Positions 20,320 to 31,389 of a stretch of 64,000 nt of DNA are shown one piece after another. A model generated the notes under the pieces. That model worked only from the letters and a program-made list of their open reading frames with translations, was not told the DNA's origin and ran no database searches. How positions within the stretch are numbered: position 1 is the first letter of the stretch; every line of letters starts with the position of its first letter. The stretch is taken from positions 89,307,848 to 89,371,847 of the forward strand of contig OZ035960.1 in assembly GCA_964034945.1 (NCBI GenBank), read 5' to 3'. The stretch comes from Chrysopilus asiliformis (lineage: Eukaryota; Arthropoda; Insecta; Diptera; Rhagionidae). Made by a program: the position numbers and the translations under genes.

Positions 20320-20404
20320 CACAATGAATTGGGAAGCATTAAATATTTCCTCACTCTTGGTCGAAGGGGAGGGGAACATCAGCGACAATTCTAAGTCAGT
20401 AACT

Positions 20405-20790
20405 CGGATGATTTTTAAAAGCTTTTATTTAGGTTGCCTTCGTGTCTGTCTGTCAGGGTCAAATCTTGCAATCTAATTTTGACCTACTTCCACTTATCCG
20501 ATTGTCTTGAAACTTTGCACACATACGTAACTCCGATGACAATACAATATTTTCACTACTTCGTCCTTGTTAGGATAAGGGAAGGTCCTGTAAGGATAAC
20601 GCAATTATCCTTTTCCTCTAATTTTCCGTAAAAAATCTCACCTTGTGGTTTTTGGGGTGGTTGAGTCCGATTCTGACATTAAAAAGTCTGTAAGTATTAT
20701 GAAAGGTCCTGTTAGGATGAAGTGATTGCTCTTTCCCGCAAATTTTCTTGAAAAAAAGATCATTTGGGAATTTTTGGGATCGCTGGATTC
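20405..20790 (+). repeat. dispersed repeat family B
   Basis: Order: AAAAGCTTTTATTTAGGTTG, CTTCGTG, a short TCTG tract, GGGTCAAATCTTGCAATC, the ATGACAATACAATATTTTCA block, then two units beginning with GGTCCTGTAAGGATAA or GGTCCTGTTAGGATGA. Copies 51240-51830 (minus) and 63340-63615 show the same order. Confidence 0.75.
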
Positions 20791-20954
20791 GAAGAATAAT
20801 TCAAAAGCAAGAGACTAAAAAATATAAACAAGCGTGGCGAAAGACAATCGTCATTTTGGATATTTAGTGATACTAATCTAATACGAAATGACTAAAATGT
20901 CAAAAATTTAAATAAAGGAGCTACTCTATTTTAAAGCTATCCTTAGTACTATTA

Positions 20955-21462
20955 CCCCCGTCGCACACTTCAACTAAGCTATGTGAGCGAGGCTAGCTAT
21001 AGTTACATAGCCTAGCTGGGTTAGCTAACCTCGTTGCACACTTGAGCTAAGCTACGCGGCGATATTTTCGGTAAATATATGCATTTTTCCACATTATCTG
21101 CAGCCATTTTTAGATATAAATTATTTAACGCGATTGAAAATATTCCGCAAAAGAATTCAATTTTCACGTTTTCCTTACACTTTTATGTCCACAAAATACT
21201 ACATTTTTGCAAACACCGATTCTACACTGTATAACGCCGAAAATATTTATATGTTAGTGTCAGCGATGCCAACGAAGTCGTTCGCGTAGTTGAGGTCTGA
21301 ACTACGCGAGCGAGCTTAGTCCGTGTCGCCCATGACGACACGATGTAGTTTCATAGTTTCGCTGAAGTGTGCGGTCGCCAATGCAAATGCTAAGGATTTT
21401 ACTTTCAGCGAGAAACTTAGCTCACGTAGTTGAGCTCGCTTAGCTGAAGTGTGCGACGGGGT
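20955..21462. mobile_element. PIF/Harbinger-like MITE, 508 bp
   Basis: Ends CCCCCGTCGCACACTTCAAC and, read inward from the right, ACCCCGTCGCACACTTCAGC form inverted repeats. TTA flanks both sides (20952-20954 and 21463-21465), as expected for the 3-bp TWA duplications of PIF/Harbinger elements. The subterminal parts are rich in AGCTAAGC / GCTTAGCT words. No coding capacity. Confidence 0.75.
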
Positions 21463-21465
21463 TTA

Positions 21466-22849
21466 CTGCCTTTTTTGGGCTTTCCACTGTATATGAGTAT
21501 CGCTTCGAATCAGAAAAATTGCTTTTGATCTCTTTTAAATTTATCAGTATGGTTTTCGAACATACAGCCGTATTGTGGCGTTGTGACACTTAAGACACAG
21601 GTCACAAGTCTATAGAATTTGAGGGAGTTGTGATTAGTCACCGGTCACAGACAGTCTCCAGAATAGGGCTGATAATCTTATAATTCTTAATGAGTACATT
21701 TTTGCGATACAGTTTTCGCATTTTTGCGATACAGTTTTTGTATTTTGTATACAACGGTATAAGGGGGTACGTGAGAAAAAAAAACTAGCTCTCTAGGGGG
21801 TGCGCCAGCGAAAATGGTTAAGAAACACTGTGATAGAGTAATTTTTCATAAATCGCCATTATTGTTCGAGTTTTCCTTAATAGAGTATGTAACTGATAAA
21901 ATATTGTTTGATCAAAGGCAATTTGTCAGTGTCAAATTATTTTATCGTCTTGCCTTGGCGAATGTTTTCTTATATTTTTTCAACAAGAAAAAAAATGTGA
22001 TGGTGAATTAAAGACGAATAGACAAATAGGTTGGGATATTTGATTTGGAATGGGTATCAAAATAACAGGATAATCAAGAAATAGGCAGCAATGACCTATA
22101 TAACCACAAACCGTGACGAAATTCTTTCTTTTCTCACGGCTGATTAATATATCATTTTGCTGGAACCTATAATTCACTTAATCCTAGAATTACCAACGTG
22201 TCCTTTGCTTGATCAATGAGAACCATATTTAGATCTATTAGATAAATCCATGATTGTGTGATATTGTATGGTAAATTGATAGATATATGGAAAGTTATGT
22301 TAGTTTGAATGGTTTATGTGGTTTGAAATGTACACAATTATTTAATACCAGGTAAACTCCTAATTAAGCGATAGAGAAAGTGAAGGTCAAGGTGATATAA
22401 TTCAGAGTAATAATGAAAGTATATTAATATAATTATATTAAAATTTAGGGGTTTAAAGATGCCATGTGGTTTTCTATAACATGGAGATATTGACAGGTAA
22501 AATGCATGCCTCGCTTCGCGTGTGAGTAGAGCCACCATATCTTAACCCAGGGCATGGGCGTAACTATAGATTTATCGTGTAGGGGCGGGGGTGGAGGATT
22601 TGAATAAGACCCTGTGTAGAACATGGCTGTTAAACTCAATGACCACCAAGGACCCAAGAATCCGATTGAATTTCGATGTATGAAACGGCTATGTGAAATC
22701 ATATTCTAAAAAATCATATTCTTATCTCCATGGGAAATGTTCCACCGAAATTTCCCAACTTATTCCCCCACGGTATATTTTCCCTAGACCCTCTCGTGCA
22801 GCTGCACGTGCGCACGACTTCTTCCTTGAGCCTCTCCGTTTTCGTACAG
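21466..22849. other. mostly unannotated; hAT-like end near 21797-21832
   Basis: No gene was recognised. At 21797-21832 the sequence ends GGTTAAGAAACACTG. Read inward as CAGTGTTTCTTAACC this resembles a hAT terminus, but no partner end or duplication was found. 22550-22605 carries GGGCGTAACTATAGATTTAT, an unclassified repeat-like patch, and 22630-22720 a family-A fragment. Confidence 0.4.
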
Positions 22850-22852
22850 TAA

Positions 22853-23243
22853 AGCTGGTCCCACAATTGGAGCGGTGCGGCAGCGGCGCGGTTACCTCAG
22901 AGCGGCAGGGCGACAGCCGCAGTCATTTTTAAACCGAAATTACGCGGTGCGGTTGCAGCTCAATTTGTGTTCTCATAACCTAAAAATGGCAGAAAATTTG
23001 AAGATTATTAATTTTTCCGTTTCATTTTCCGTTTCGAATGCGTTTTCAAAGTTCTTTTCCATCTTTTTACTTGATAAAAATATTTGCAACAACACTCAGA
23101 AAACATAAACAACTGTCACCGCTTCCAACCGCGTCTGAAAGTAGAAACTTTAACCTACTCTTCGCGGTGCCGCGTTTGGTCACCGCGCAATTATAAACCA
23201 ACTCATATAAACCTATAGTTTCTACTACCATCTGTCACCGCTT
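22853..23243. mobile_element. MITE related to 49627-50877, right end lost
   Basis: Shares long, nearly identical text with 49627-50110 (for example TCAGAGCGGCAGGGCGACAG and AATTTGAAGATTATTAATTT). The start AGCTGGTCCCACAATTGGAG matches the AGCTTGTCTCTCAATTAGAG terminus of the other copy and follows TAA, a possible 3-bp target word. The copy stops abruptly at a LINE fragment at 23244. Confidence 0.7.
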
Positions 23244-23435
23244 AGAGGTACCTTCATTCCACGAACAACAAGCCTTTGGAACGATTTGCCATCCGATGTG
23301 TTCCTCCGGACTATAACCTGCAGAAGTTCAAGTAGAACATAAACCGACAACTTCTTTCGTTCTACCGACCATCCTGACCTGTGCTTCGGCATTTAATGGT
23401 CTTCGGCCTTAAGCTCTGGCTGAAACTATATAAAA
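23244..23435 (+). pseudogene. jockey-type LINE C-terminal fragment
   Basis: Reads FIPRTTSLWNDLPSDVF and, after a one-base frame change, PPDYNLQKFK. These are hallmarks of the C-terminal tail of jockey-clade reverse transcriptases (PRTxxLWNxLP...F...YNLxxFK). Stops follow, and the piece ends in an A-run at about 23428. It is 5'-truncated and frameshifted. Confidence 0.6.
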
Positions 23436-24015
23436 AAAAACACATTTCATCTTTATAAAATTTTCGATACGATGCACGTTTTCGAGAAAATCACAAAAAA
23501 AAATCATTTGATTTCTATAGAGGACGGGAGAAGAAGTGTTCCAACTGGATTTTGATGTATGGACGAGTTGTGTAAAATCATATTCTAAACACATTTTATC
23601 TCTATAAATTTTTCGGTACGATGCACAGTTTACGAGAAAACAGAAAGTGTTCCATTTGTATGGAAGAGGGAGGAAGCAGTGATCCGATTGGATTTTGATG
23701 TGTCGATGAGTTATGTAAAATTCTATTATAAATACATTTTACCTTCATAATTTATTCCCCGTTTTCGAGAAAATTGCAAAGAACTGTTTCGTTTGTATGG
23801 TCCGATTTTGCCCGTTCAAGAACTTAGCCTAGCCATTTACGACAAACGTTACTATACAAAATTTCAAGTCTCCAGTTCAATCCATTTGAAAGTTAAGGTG
23901 TTCACGGAGAGACAGATGGATAGACGGACGGACAGACATACGGACAGACAGACGGACGAACAGACAGACGGACGAACAGACGGACAAACGGACGGACAGG
24001 CGGACGGACAGACAA
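23436..24015 (+). repeat. dispersed repeat family A with long CAGA/CGGA tract
   Basis: Three diverged units (GGATTTTGATGTATGGACGA at 23549 is typical), then AACTTAGCCTAGCCATTTAC and GTTCAATCCATTTGAAAGTT. It ends in a tract of about 100 bp of mixed GACGGACAGACA repeats at 23910-24015. The tract is the longest of the family-A copies in this window. Confidence 0.8.
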
Positions 24016-26598
24016 CCTTCCACAGCAATGGCTTGACACGAACTGATTTAAAATGAAATGCGTCATGCTAATAATGCCCCTATTCCAACTCAAAGCACGA
24101 CTCGTTTTATTCCTGCGATCATAAACCGCACACACAAGCATTACAGCACACAATAAAAGGTCGATTATAGTGGCTACACTGTTAAAGCCAATCTGTGCGA
24201 TGAGCCAGCTAGTTGATGACGCCTGATATAGAGTATAAAAATCAATAAAACAAAACAAAAAATAATTTTCTTAAACATTGGCGTTGCCCGAAGACTCTTG
24301 GCGTAACCCGGAGATTTGTTACAAAACCCCTGAAAATTCAGGGTTGAAACCCGGAGTCTCCGAGTCAAAACCGGAGATCTGGTCACTCTATTCATACCTT
24401 ATAATTCCGAAAAAAAAACATTTGTAGGAGGCCCAAAACTTTTTATGACTCCCATTCTATTTTTTATAATTTTAACCCACCTGATTTTCATTATATTTTC
24501 ATTATGAAATCTCAAAAACTGTCTAAATTTCCGCAATAATGTAAAAAAATGTTTGAAATATCGATCTGAATTTTCATAGACATGTAGAAGAATAATAATA
24601 AATATAAAACATATTGAAATATGCCTTCTGGTTTAATATTATGGCCCATAAAATACTACTATAAAATATAATCCTTGTTTATCCTAAACCAAGCTGATGA
24701 AAGAAATTCTTTTACCTGGCAAAAAACCAACAGAAAATCCACACAAAAGGCGAAAGTGTAGTAAACATTTTCGTTTGTTTCCATATTTTCCATGTGGGCC
24801 GTCTATTGGGTACCATAAAAGTATTCATAAATCAAAACATAAAAATGTTCAGCACTAAAAATATCCCGCTCTGCCTTTCACTATATATAGACATAACATA
24901 AAATTCTCCTCAACCGAAGCGCTGGAAAGCAATTTCACTATCATATTTGGTTTGCCTCAGAAGCCCAAAATATTCACCCCAAAAAGTGAATTATATCGGA
25001 AATTCAGCAAACAGGTGAAGATGAGTAACGTAGTTCATTTGAGGTTAAAATTCATCACTTTTGCCTCTGTGATTATTTGCATGCTATCCTAAAATAGCTA
25101 CAATTCGCATTTTTCGGTAGATAATCCCAGACTAACATTTTCCTATCAAAAACTCATCAAAATATCGTAAATATTTAGCGCAATGGAAGGATATTAAACA
25201 TGGTAGAACGAGACCCATAAATTATCTTATAACCCGTCTGTGCGTGACTTGGAACTTTCATATAGTGGGATAGACTTGAGTATTACAATTTCATTTGATG
25301 GTTTTTTTTTGCCTAATTTGAATGTTATTTGATGACAGTTTGAGAGCCATCTTTCATTGCGGAAACAGAAATGCTATCAACCAGTGATGGCAACAAGTAA
25401 ACATTTTTTTTTGCTAACCCCCTAACTACATTTTGATGGTTTTGCTGAAATGGGATACAGGTTCTATAACATAGTTTTTTTTTATGTTTTTTTATATATT
25501 GAGAGTAGTTTTTCGAGTGTAATTACATTGAGCAAAAAAATGCAAAATGACACAAAGTTAGTAATTGTAAAAATTTACGATTTCTCATTGCACCCAACCC
25601 ACAAATTTTCGTCGGTCTTCGATCTTTCCTATTTATTCAGTTTGAAGTCTTTCAGTACAAATATCTATCAACTGATAAATATTCGAATCAAATTTCTGCT
25701 GAGGTTGATGAGGCAGTGGGGATGGTGGTCTCGTAAGAGACAAATGGAGTTGATTTTAAATTTCTGCAGAGGTTAATGAGTCAGTGGGGAAGGAAGTCTC
25801 GTAAGAATCAAATGGAGTAGATTTTAGGGTGTCAGAGGGCCGACTTATCAACTTGTTGAAAACTTCAGAATATTCGGCGGTTCAGAAAATAGCAGAGGAG
25901 GGGATTAATTCGCAGAAAAAGGGGTAAATTATTTAATGACTGAAGTTTTTCCGCTAAATTGCACTGCACAACACTCATTTTGCTGCCAACAATTTTAAAA
26001 TCATTTTAAAATAATTTGACGTCGCTGATTCCGAATCTGCAAGTGGTTTGGTCAGATTGAATCTAGTTTTTGAAAAAAAGCCTAAAAATTTTTTTTTCCA
26101 AAAATTTCCATATAAAGTGAGCCAAACTACTCCAGATTCGGATTCAGCGATCTCAACTTACCCTAAAATGATTGAAATATCCGTTGCAAAAACAAAAATT
26201 TAAAAAAATTAGTTTATATTGATTTTTTTCGAAAAAAAAATTATATTTGGATTTTCTTAAAAACTAGAGCCAATCTGGCCAAATCACTTGCACTTTCAGA
26301 ATTAGCGACCGACGTGAAATTATCCTAAAAATATAGTAAAATCTTTTTCAACACAAAAAAGTCGCTTTTTGTCGAGTAGTGTTTTTATTCAATACAGAAA
26401 ACCGCATCTCAATCGGTTGAATAGTTCAAAAGGAGGAGAGGGGAAGGTTTTTGAAAAAATGCAATTTACAGAAACTCTAGCCAAACTAGAGTATGTTTTG
26501 CATATTTAGTGATCTTTTTTTTCAGCCTTTGATAAATTTTTGAACTGATTTGAAAAGTCTTGTACAAAAATTTAGCTTCCGGGACGCCGGGACAACAT
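24016..26598. other. AT-rich region without recognised genes
   Basis: No coding similarity was seen. A 108-codon frame at 25450-25776 has no recognised motif. The stretch holds an imperfect inverted repeat (26015-26325, listed separately). Confidence 0.45.
26015..26325. repeat. imperfect inverted repeat
   Basis: Left arm about 26018-26085 (GATTCCGAATCTGCAAGTGG, GATTGAATCTAGTTTTTGAA) pairs with right arm about 26255-26325 (CTAGAGCCAATCTGGCCAAA, CACTTGCACTTTCAGAATTA) at roughly three-quarters identity by eye. A further related unit lies between them. Confidence 0.6.
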
Positions 26599-27013
26599 CA
26601 GGGATGGCCCCAATTTGCCGTAGGAGCTACTTCCCTCCTAAATAGAACCAAAAATAGTAGTAGATTGATACTAATAGTAGCAGATTTTCAAAAACAAAAA
26701 CCTTTTCTACCTATGCCGATATACCAATTTGTATAACTAAACCTAAATAGCTTTATCATTCATAATACCAAAATTCTATCAACAAAAAACTTGCTGTAGT
26801 TCAGAAAATTACATTTAAAAACTTCTTTTGTATTGGCCGCCTCATATTTAATTTCGTTAGAAGCTTTCTACATTTAACAAGTATAATGCAATTTTTTGGA
26901 TGATACTTGTATTTCACAAAAAATAGTAGTAGATTTGATTTACTACGCACTAAGGCTTTTGAAAGCGAAAATAGTAATAGATTTACTACAATTGTAGTAG
27001 GGGGACATCGCTG
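26599..27013. mobile_element. hAT MITE, 415 bp, with 8-bp target duplication
   Basis: Starts CAGGGATGGCCCC; read inward from the right it starts CAGCGATGTCCCCC. The exact word GACAACAT flanks both sides (26591-26598 and 27014-27021). Removing the element and one copy restores continuity with the terminal repeat seen at 19680-19720 (GGACAACAT followed by GCCTAAATCC). The interior repeats ATAGTAGTAGATT-like words and has no gene. Confidence 0.9.
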
Positions 27014-27070
27014 GACAACATGCCTAAATCCGAGACTGTCCCTGCTATTCGTGAACGTATGGTCACCTTA

Positions 27071-28689
27071 ATTAAAAAGGAGGAAAAATTCAGATTGTTT
27101 TTTTTAGAAATCTACATAAAAATTTAAAATAAATAAAAAAATTTAAGATAGGGATCATATTTCTGGACATGAAATTTATGATACACAATTCCAAGGATAT
27201 TATCTATTTCATGTGAGGGTCGTTTGAAATAAAACTAGTTGTCATACAAAATAAAGAGAGGATTTGTTTTAAATCCTAGTAATGTATATTTGGTCATTTT
27301 CTAAGGATTACATTTTGGTCATCATGGTTTTATGTTTAGTTCAAATACATTGTAATGAGGAACTGAGTAGTGGTAGAGTAATAAAATTACTTATATTCCT
27401 CGCTCAGACCAGACCTTCTCAATTGAGAATGTGTAGTAGGTTTGTGAACCATGCATGAATTGCGGAATATTTGGGGTTTTGTTCAAAACTATCGATAACA
27501 GATACTGTGAAAGCAGTTGAGAACGATAGTATTGTTAGCACCAAACAATAGGTATCGCTATTGGTCTTAAAATGATCTTAAGATTGTAAAAATGTGGCAA
27601 ATATATAGTATGATTTGTGGAAAACAGATCAGACTATTGACATGAAAAGTGCGCCAAAAAGGTGGTCAGAAAAAATATATTGTATTTCCTCTGCTTATAT
27701 TTACAATTGAATCGAAAAGTTATACCAAAAATATTTTTCGAACAAAAGGGCGCTCAATTTAAAACTCAAATGACGCTAAATTTAAAATTTGAACTTTTAG
27801 TCATAATTATCGTAAAAACTATTTCTTTTTTATTGTTTACAGAATATTAGACGAGGTGAGATGAATATTTAACTTTTCTATGCGTTTGTTTGCCCAAAAA
27901 GTAATGAAAAACTTTGGTCTTAAAAGTTAAGACCACGAATTTACAAAGGCAAACGTAAAATTTTCACGCATTGGTCTTAAATTCGAGAACTTGAGTCAAT
28001 TTTCAGTACAACTTTGTTCTGAAATTTATCGTGTCGTTCTCCTCTAATGATTATATTTATCCCCACGGAAACCTTGCATTTACCATTCTAAGCTCAATTT
28101 TAAGACCATTTGTTCTTAGAGTGGGCTAGGGCTATTAGGCTGAGCATTATTAAAATTTTGTTCTCTGTATCCTCCCCTTCACCAATTCTCGTGGCCCAAT
28201 CCCGTCTAGTTTTTGTTAAATTTTTTTCCTGCTGTTTGGAATGCCTAAAACAATAGTTTTTGGTCGACAGTTATATTAAAAAGTATACTTTCGAGTGTTC
28301 TGTGCATGTATACTGCTTACACACTACCTATTTAATAATCGGGAATCGTGAGTAGTTAATTTCCTTTATAGAAAAACTCAATATCGAATATTTTTATAAA
28401 AAATTTTACTACTTTGTGGTTAAATTGACTATTTTTGTAACTGAAATTAACTATTTTGCAAATGAAATTAACAATTTTAGTAATAGTCACGATTACCCAT
28501 TATAAAATAGTTATATTTACTTCTAGAATTTGAACCCGGCTTCGCCTGGATAAAAGCGTGAGTAGATCAAAATCTAGGAAAACAAAAGTCATTTGGACAT
28601 AAATTAGATAGCCAGCGTGCTTTTTTTAAAAAATTTTCTCTTCGGAAAATGGTTTTCAAAAATTAACAAAAGGACAAAAAGTTCCGGCA
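27071..28689. other. AT-rich region without recognised genes
   Basis: No gene seen. The word GGTCTTAAA or its complement recurs (about 27564, 27918, 27934, 27974, 28105), which may mark an old unclassified repeat. Confidence 0.4.
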
Positions 28690-29300
28690 TTCTAATTCGG
28701 ACACTCTGTACCCTCTCCCCTTACTCCGCCCACCACTCGGTCAACTTTTAAATTGAGACATGTTAGAGATGGAGGGCAAGGAATTTCTGTGCCGAATTTC
28801 AGGCCAATTGATTTGGTAGTTTTCCCCTGAAAGAGTACCATTGAGCAAAAATTCAGTTTTTGATTCACTATAGCCCCTCCCCTTACTCTACCACCTTCCG
28901 GGCTACTCTACAATGGGTTTGTGCTAGAGCCGGAACCTCAACGGATATCTGTGCCAAATTTCAGGTCGCCCGACTTCGTAGTTTTTCCGCGATTCACTTG
29001 GGATTCACTTTATCCCCTCCCCTCACCACCACTTCTCAGACTACTTTGGAATGGGTCTATGTTAGAGATGGAACCCCGGCGAGTATCTATGCCGGATTTC
29101 AGGCCAATCGGCTCGATAGTTTTCCCTCGAAAGAGGGAAAATCAAGCTTCGAATTCATTTGACCCCCTTCCCTTATTCCACTACCTCTCGGGTTACTTTA
29201 CAATAGGCCTATGTTAGAACCAGGCCAACAGTGAAGATCTATGTCTAATTTCAGGTCAATTGGTCCAACCGTTTTCACGTCAAGGAGAACAGACAGACAG
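28690..29300 (+). repeat. dispersed repeat family C, four ~145-bp units
   Basis: Units start with pyrimidine-rich text (CCCCTCCCCTTACTC at about 28874) and contain GGGTTTGTGCTAGAG- or GGGTCTATGTTAGAG-like words and a shared AATTTCAGGxCxAT-type word. They begin near 28705, 28872, 29012 and 29159. The last unit ends in AACAGACAGACAGATACTAA. This is the same overall plan as families A, B and D but unrelated sequence. Confidence 0.8.
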
Positions 29301-30805
29301 ATACTAACTCATTTTTTTTTTATATTAGTAAGATCTTTTTTCTCTGTATGTATAAATAGGATAAGAGGTAAGCTGCCTTGCTTCGGGTACCTAAATTGCG
29401 AGTTACTGCCCACCATGTTCCGCCCACTAATGTTTTATTCGAATTCAAAGCTTTAGCCTTTAAATTTAAAAAAAAGTTTTCTATTTACCACGGCTAATGC
29501 TTGAACTCAAGACAATTTCTCCAACTTTAAAAAAAAAAAACATTTTCTATAAAAATACGAAAAACCTCTAAAGAAAACAAAATAATGAGTTCAAGAAAAT
29601 TCAATTCGGATGATAAACAAACTGACCTGCCATTAAACGACGATTCTTAATTTGATAGACTCTGAACAAGAAAAACGACAGAAAAACTCTTTAATTGTGG
29701 GAGTTGAAAAACTTTGATATTAGAAGTTCATTTCGAACTAGGAAAAAGTTTGGTTAATTTTTTGCGTAAAGAAATTTAAACTATTGCTACACGGATGCAT
29801 TAGAGAAATAGAAAACTTTGCAAAATGCTTCCTAAATGAGTTCTGTGCACACTAAATTGAGTTTTTCAAACAAAATTGTTTATGTGTGGAATTTTGTGTG
29901 GAAAAGTGTATCAATTTGCTGTTTGACTTTTGTAAATTGAAAAGTGATTTCTTCTTTTGTTCATTAAAACACATAAGATATATTTATTTATCAGTCGATT
30001 CCAAAGAAATGTCATTGTCAGGTAAAGCTGTTTAAAAAGGGGTTAAAATAACACTAATGTCGTTTGGAAAGGATTTCTTTCTTTGCTAACGTTCAACAAC
30101 TCTCCACTGCTGAAATAAACCTGGAAATCCGTTTGGAATTTCTCTTGTTTGCAGGAGAATTTAATTTAAAACCCATCAGAAATAAAATTGTGAAAATGTT
30201 GGCATAAAACATATGACTAGTCTAGCATAAATCCAGTGTAGACGTGATGAATTACCCACAATGTTATTTCCCAGAATCCTATTTTCTCGTTTTCCTACTT
30301 TTGGAAAATCAACTTTGAATAGTTTTTCGAAATAAAACTCTATTGCGCTTTTCTGGTAGCTGTTTTTAGTGGGAAATCCAATTTAGGGGACTTTTTGATG
30401 TCGTTTTGTATCCCTCTGTGCACTTAGTGGTGATATTCTTCAAAATGTCCCGAAACACGTTTTGAATACAAAAATAATAGAAAGCATTATATAATCTTTT
30501 TGTAACTTTAGTTGTGTTCTTTTGTGAACTTTTGTGTTGTGATTTTGTGAACTTTTGATTTAAAAACTACGAAAAAATATTTTTTTTTTAAAAAGAAAAC
30601 AAAAAAAAATATTTAGGAGTTGCAGCTTTCATTTTACGCGTAAAAAAATGTGATATTTTTATGGTAAAAAACTCTCGTTATTTTCGTCTGACTATTGAAA
30701 TTGATAGATTGCAAAAATATTAAATTAAAAAATACCTTAGAAACACGCTTTTATTAGAAAAAATGTACTAAAAATTTAAAAAAAAAAAATGAGCGATGTG
30801 TATTA
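29301..30805. other. AT-rich region without recognised genes
   Basis: About 1.5 kb, strongly AT-rich with homopolymer runs. No gene, repeat or RNA signal that I can support. Confidence 0.5.
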
Positions 30806-31386
30806 AGGGCCCTCCCCATTGTCAGGATATTTTAGTTGCGATAAAATGTAGGGACACACTTATATAACAAAGGCTTGGTAAGAAAGAGAGAGAACAAAAA
30901 AAGCGTACGTCGCCAGATGTCGCTTTTGTAGTTTATTTTATAGGAAGCGTTCGTCGCCAGGTGTCGCTTTGGTAGATGTATTTGAACTGACGTACGCTTC
31001 CTATAAAATAAACTACAAAAGTAGTCAAAATCTGTCTGATTTTGACAAATGCAGTTTCAAAACTTGTAATACAATGAATAACAACGAAGGTATTTATATT
31101 TTTTACATGTTTTACAGATACAGACTATAATAATAATAATAACCATATTTACAGGTAGGAAATTTGAGATATTAGAGGACATACAGATATGTGATTCGGA
31201 GATGCAAATTGAATGTTTTGGACATGGAATACGGTTTAAATTCCTATGATTTTATCCTATAAAACTTTCTATAAAGACTCGTGCCCGTATTCTGTCTTTC
31301 CCATTGACAATTACAGCTATCTGTCTCTTTCTATTTGTAACACATTTTTATCGCAACTAAAATATCCTGGCAATGGAGAGAGCCCA
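30806..31386. mobile_element. PIF/Harbinger-like MITE, 581 bp
   Basis: The terminal text GGGCCCTCCCCATTG, then CAGGATATTTTAGTTGCGAT, is matched inward from the right by GGGCTCTCTCCATTG and the same 20-mer, giving inverted repeats of about 45 bp. TTA flanks both sides (30803-30805, 31387-31389). Inside there is a second 28-bp inverted repeat (about 30922-30949 with 30995-31022, TTGTAGTTTATTTTATAGGA) beside a direct duplication of CGTCGCCAGxTGTCGCTTT. No coding capacity. Confidence 0.8.
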
Positions 31387-31389
31387 TTA

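Larger units (their letters stand above)
19649..27070. mobile_element. inverted terminal-type sequences 7.4 kb apart (TAAGGTGACCAT)
   Basis: TAAGGTGACCATACGT at 19649 followed by GCCGGGACAGTCCC and TTTAGGCATGTTGTCCCGGC is matched in reverse at the right: TTCCGGGACGCCGGGACAAC at 26579, then, after a 423-bp interruption, GCCTAAATCC and ACGTATGGTCACCTTA ending at 27070. This suggests the two termini of one family. The interior contains many unrelated insertions, so it could be one large composite or two separate relics. No transposase was seen. Confidence 0.4.
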
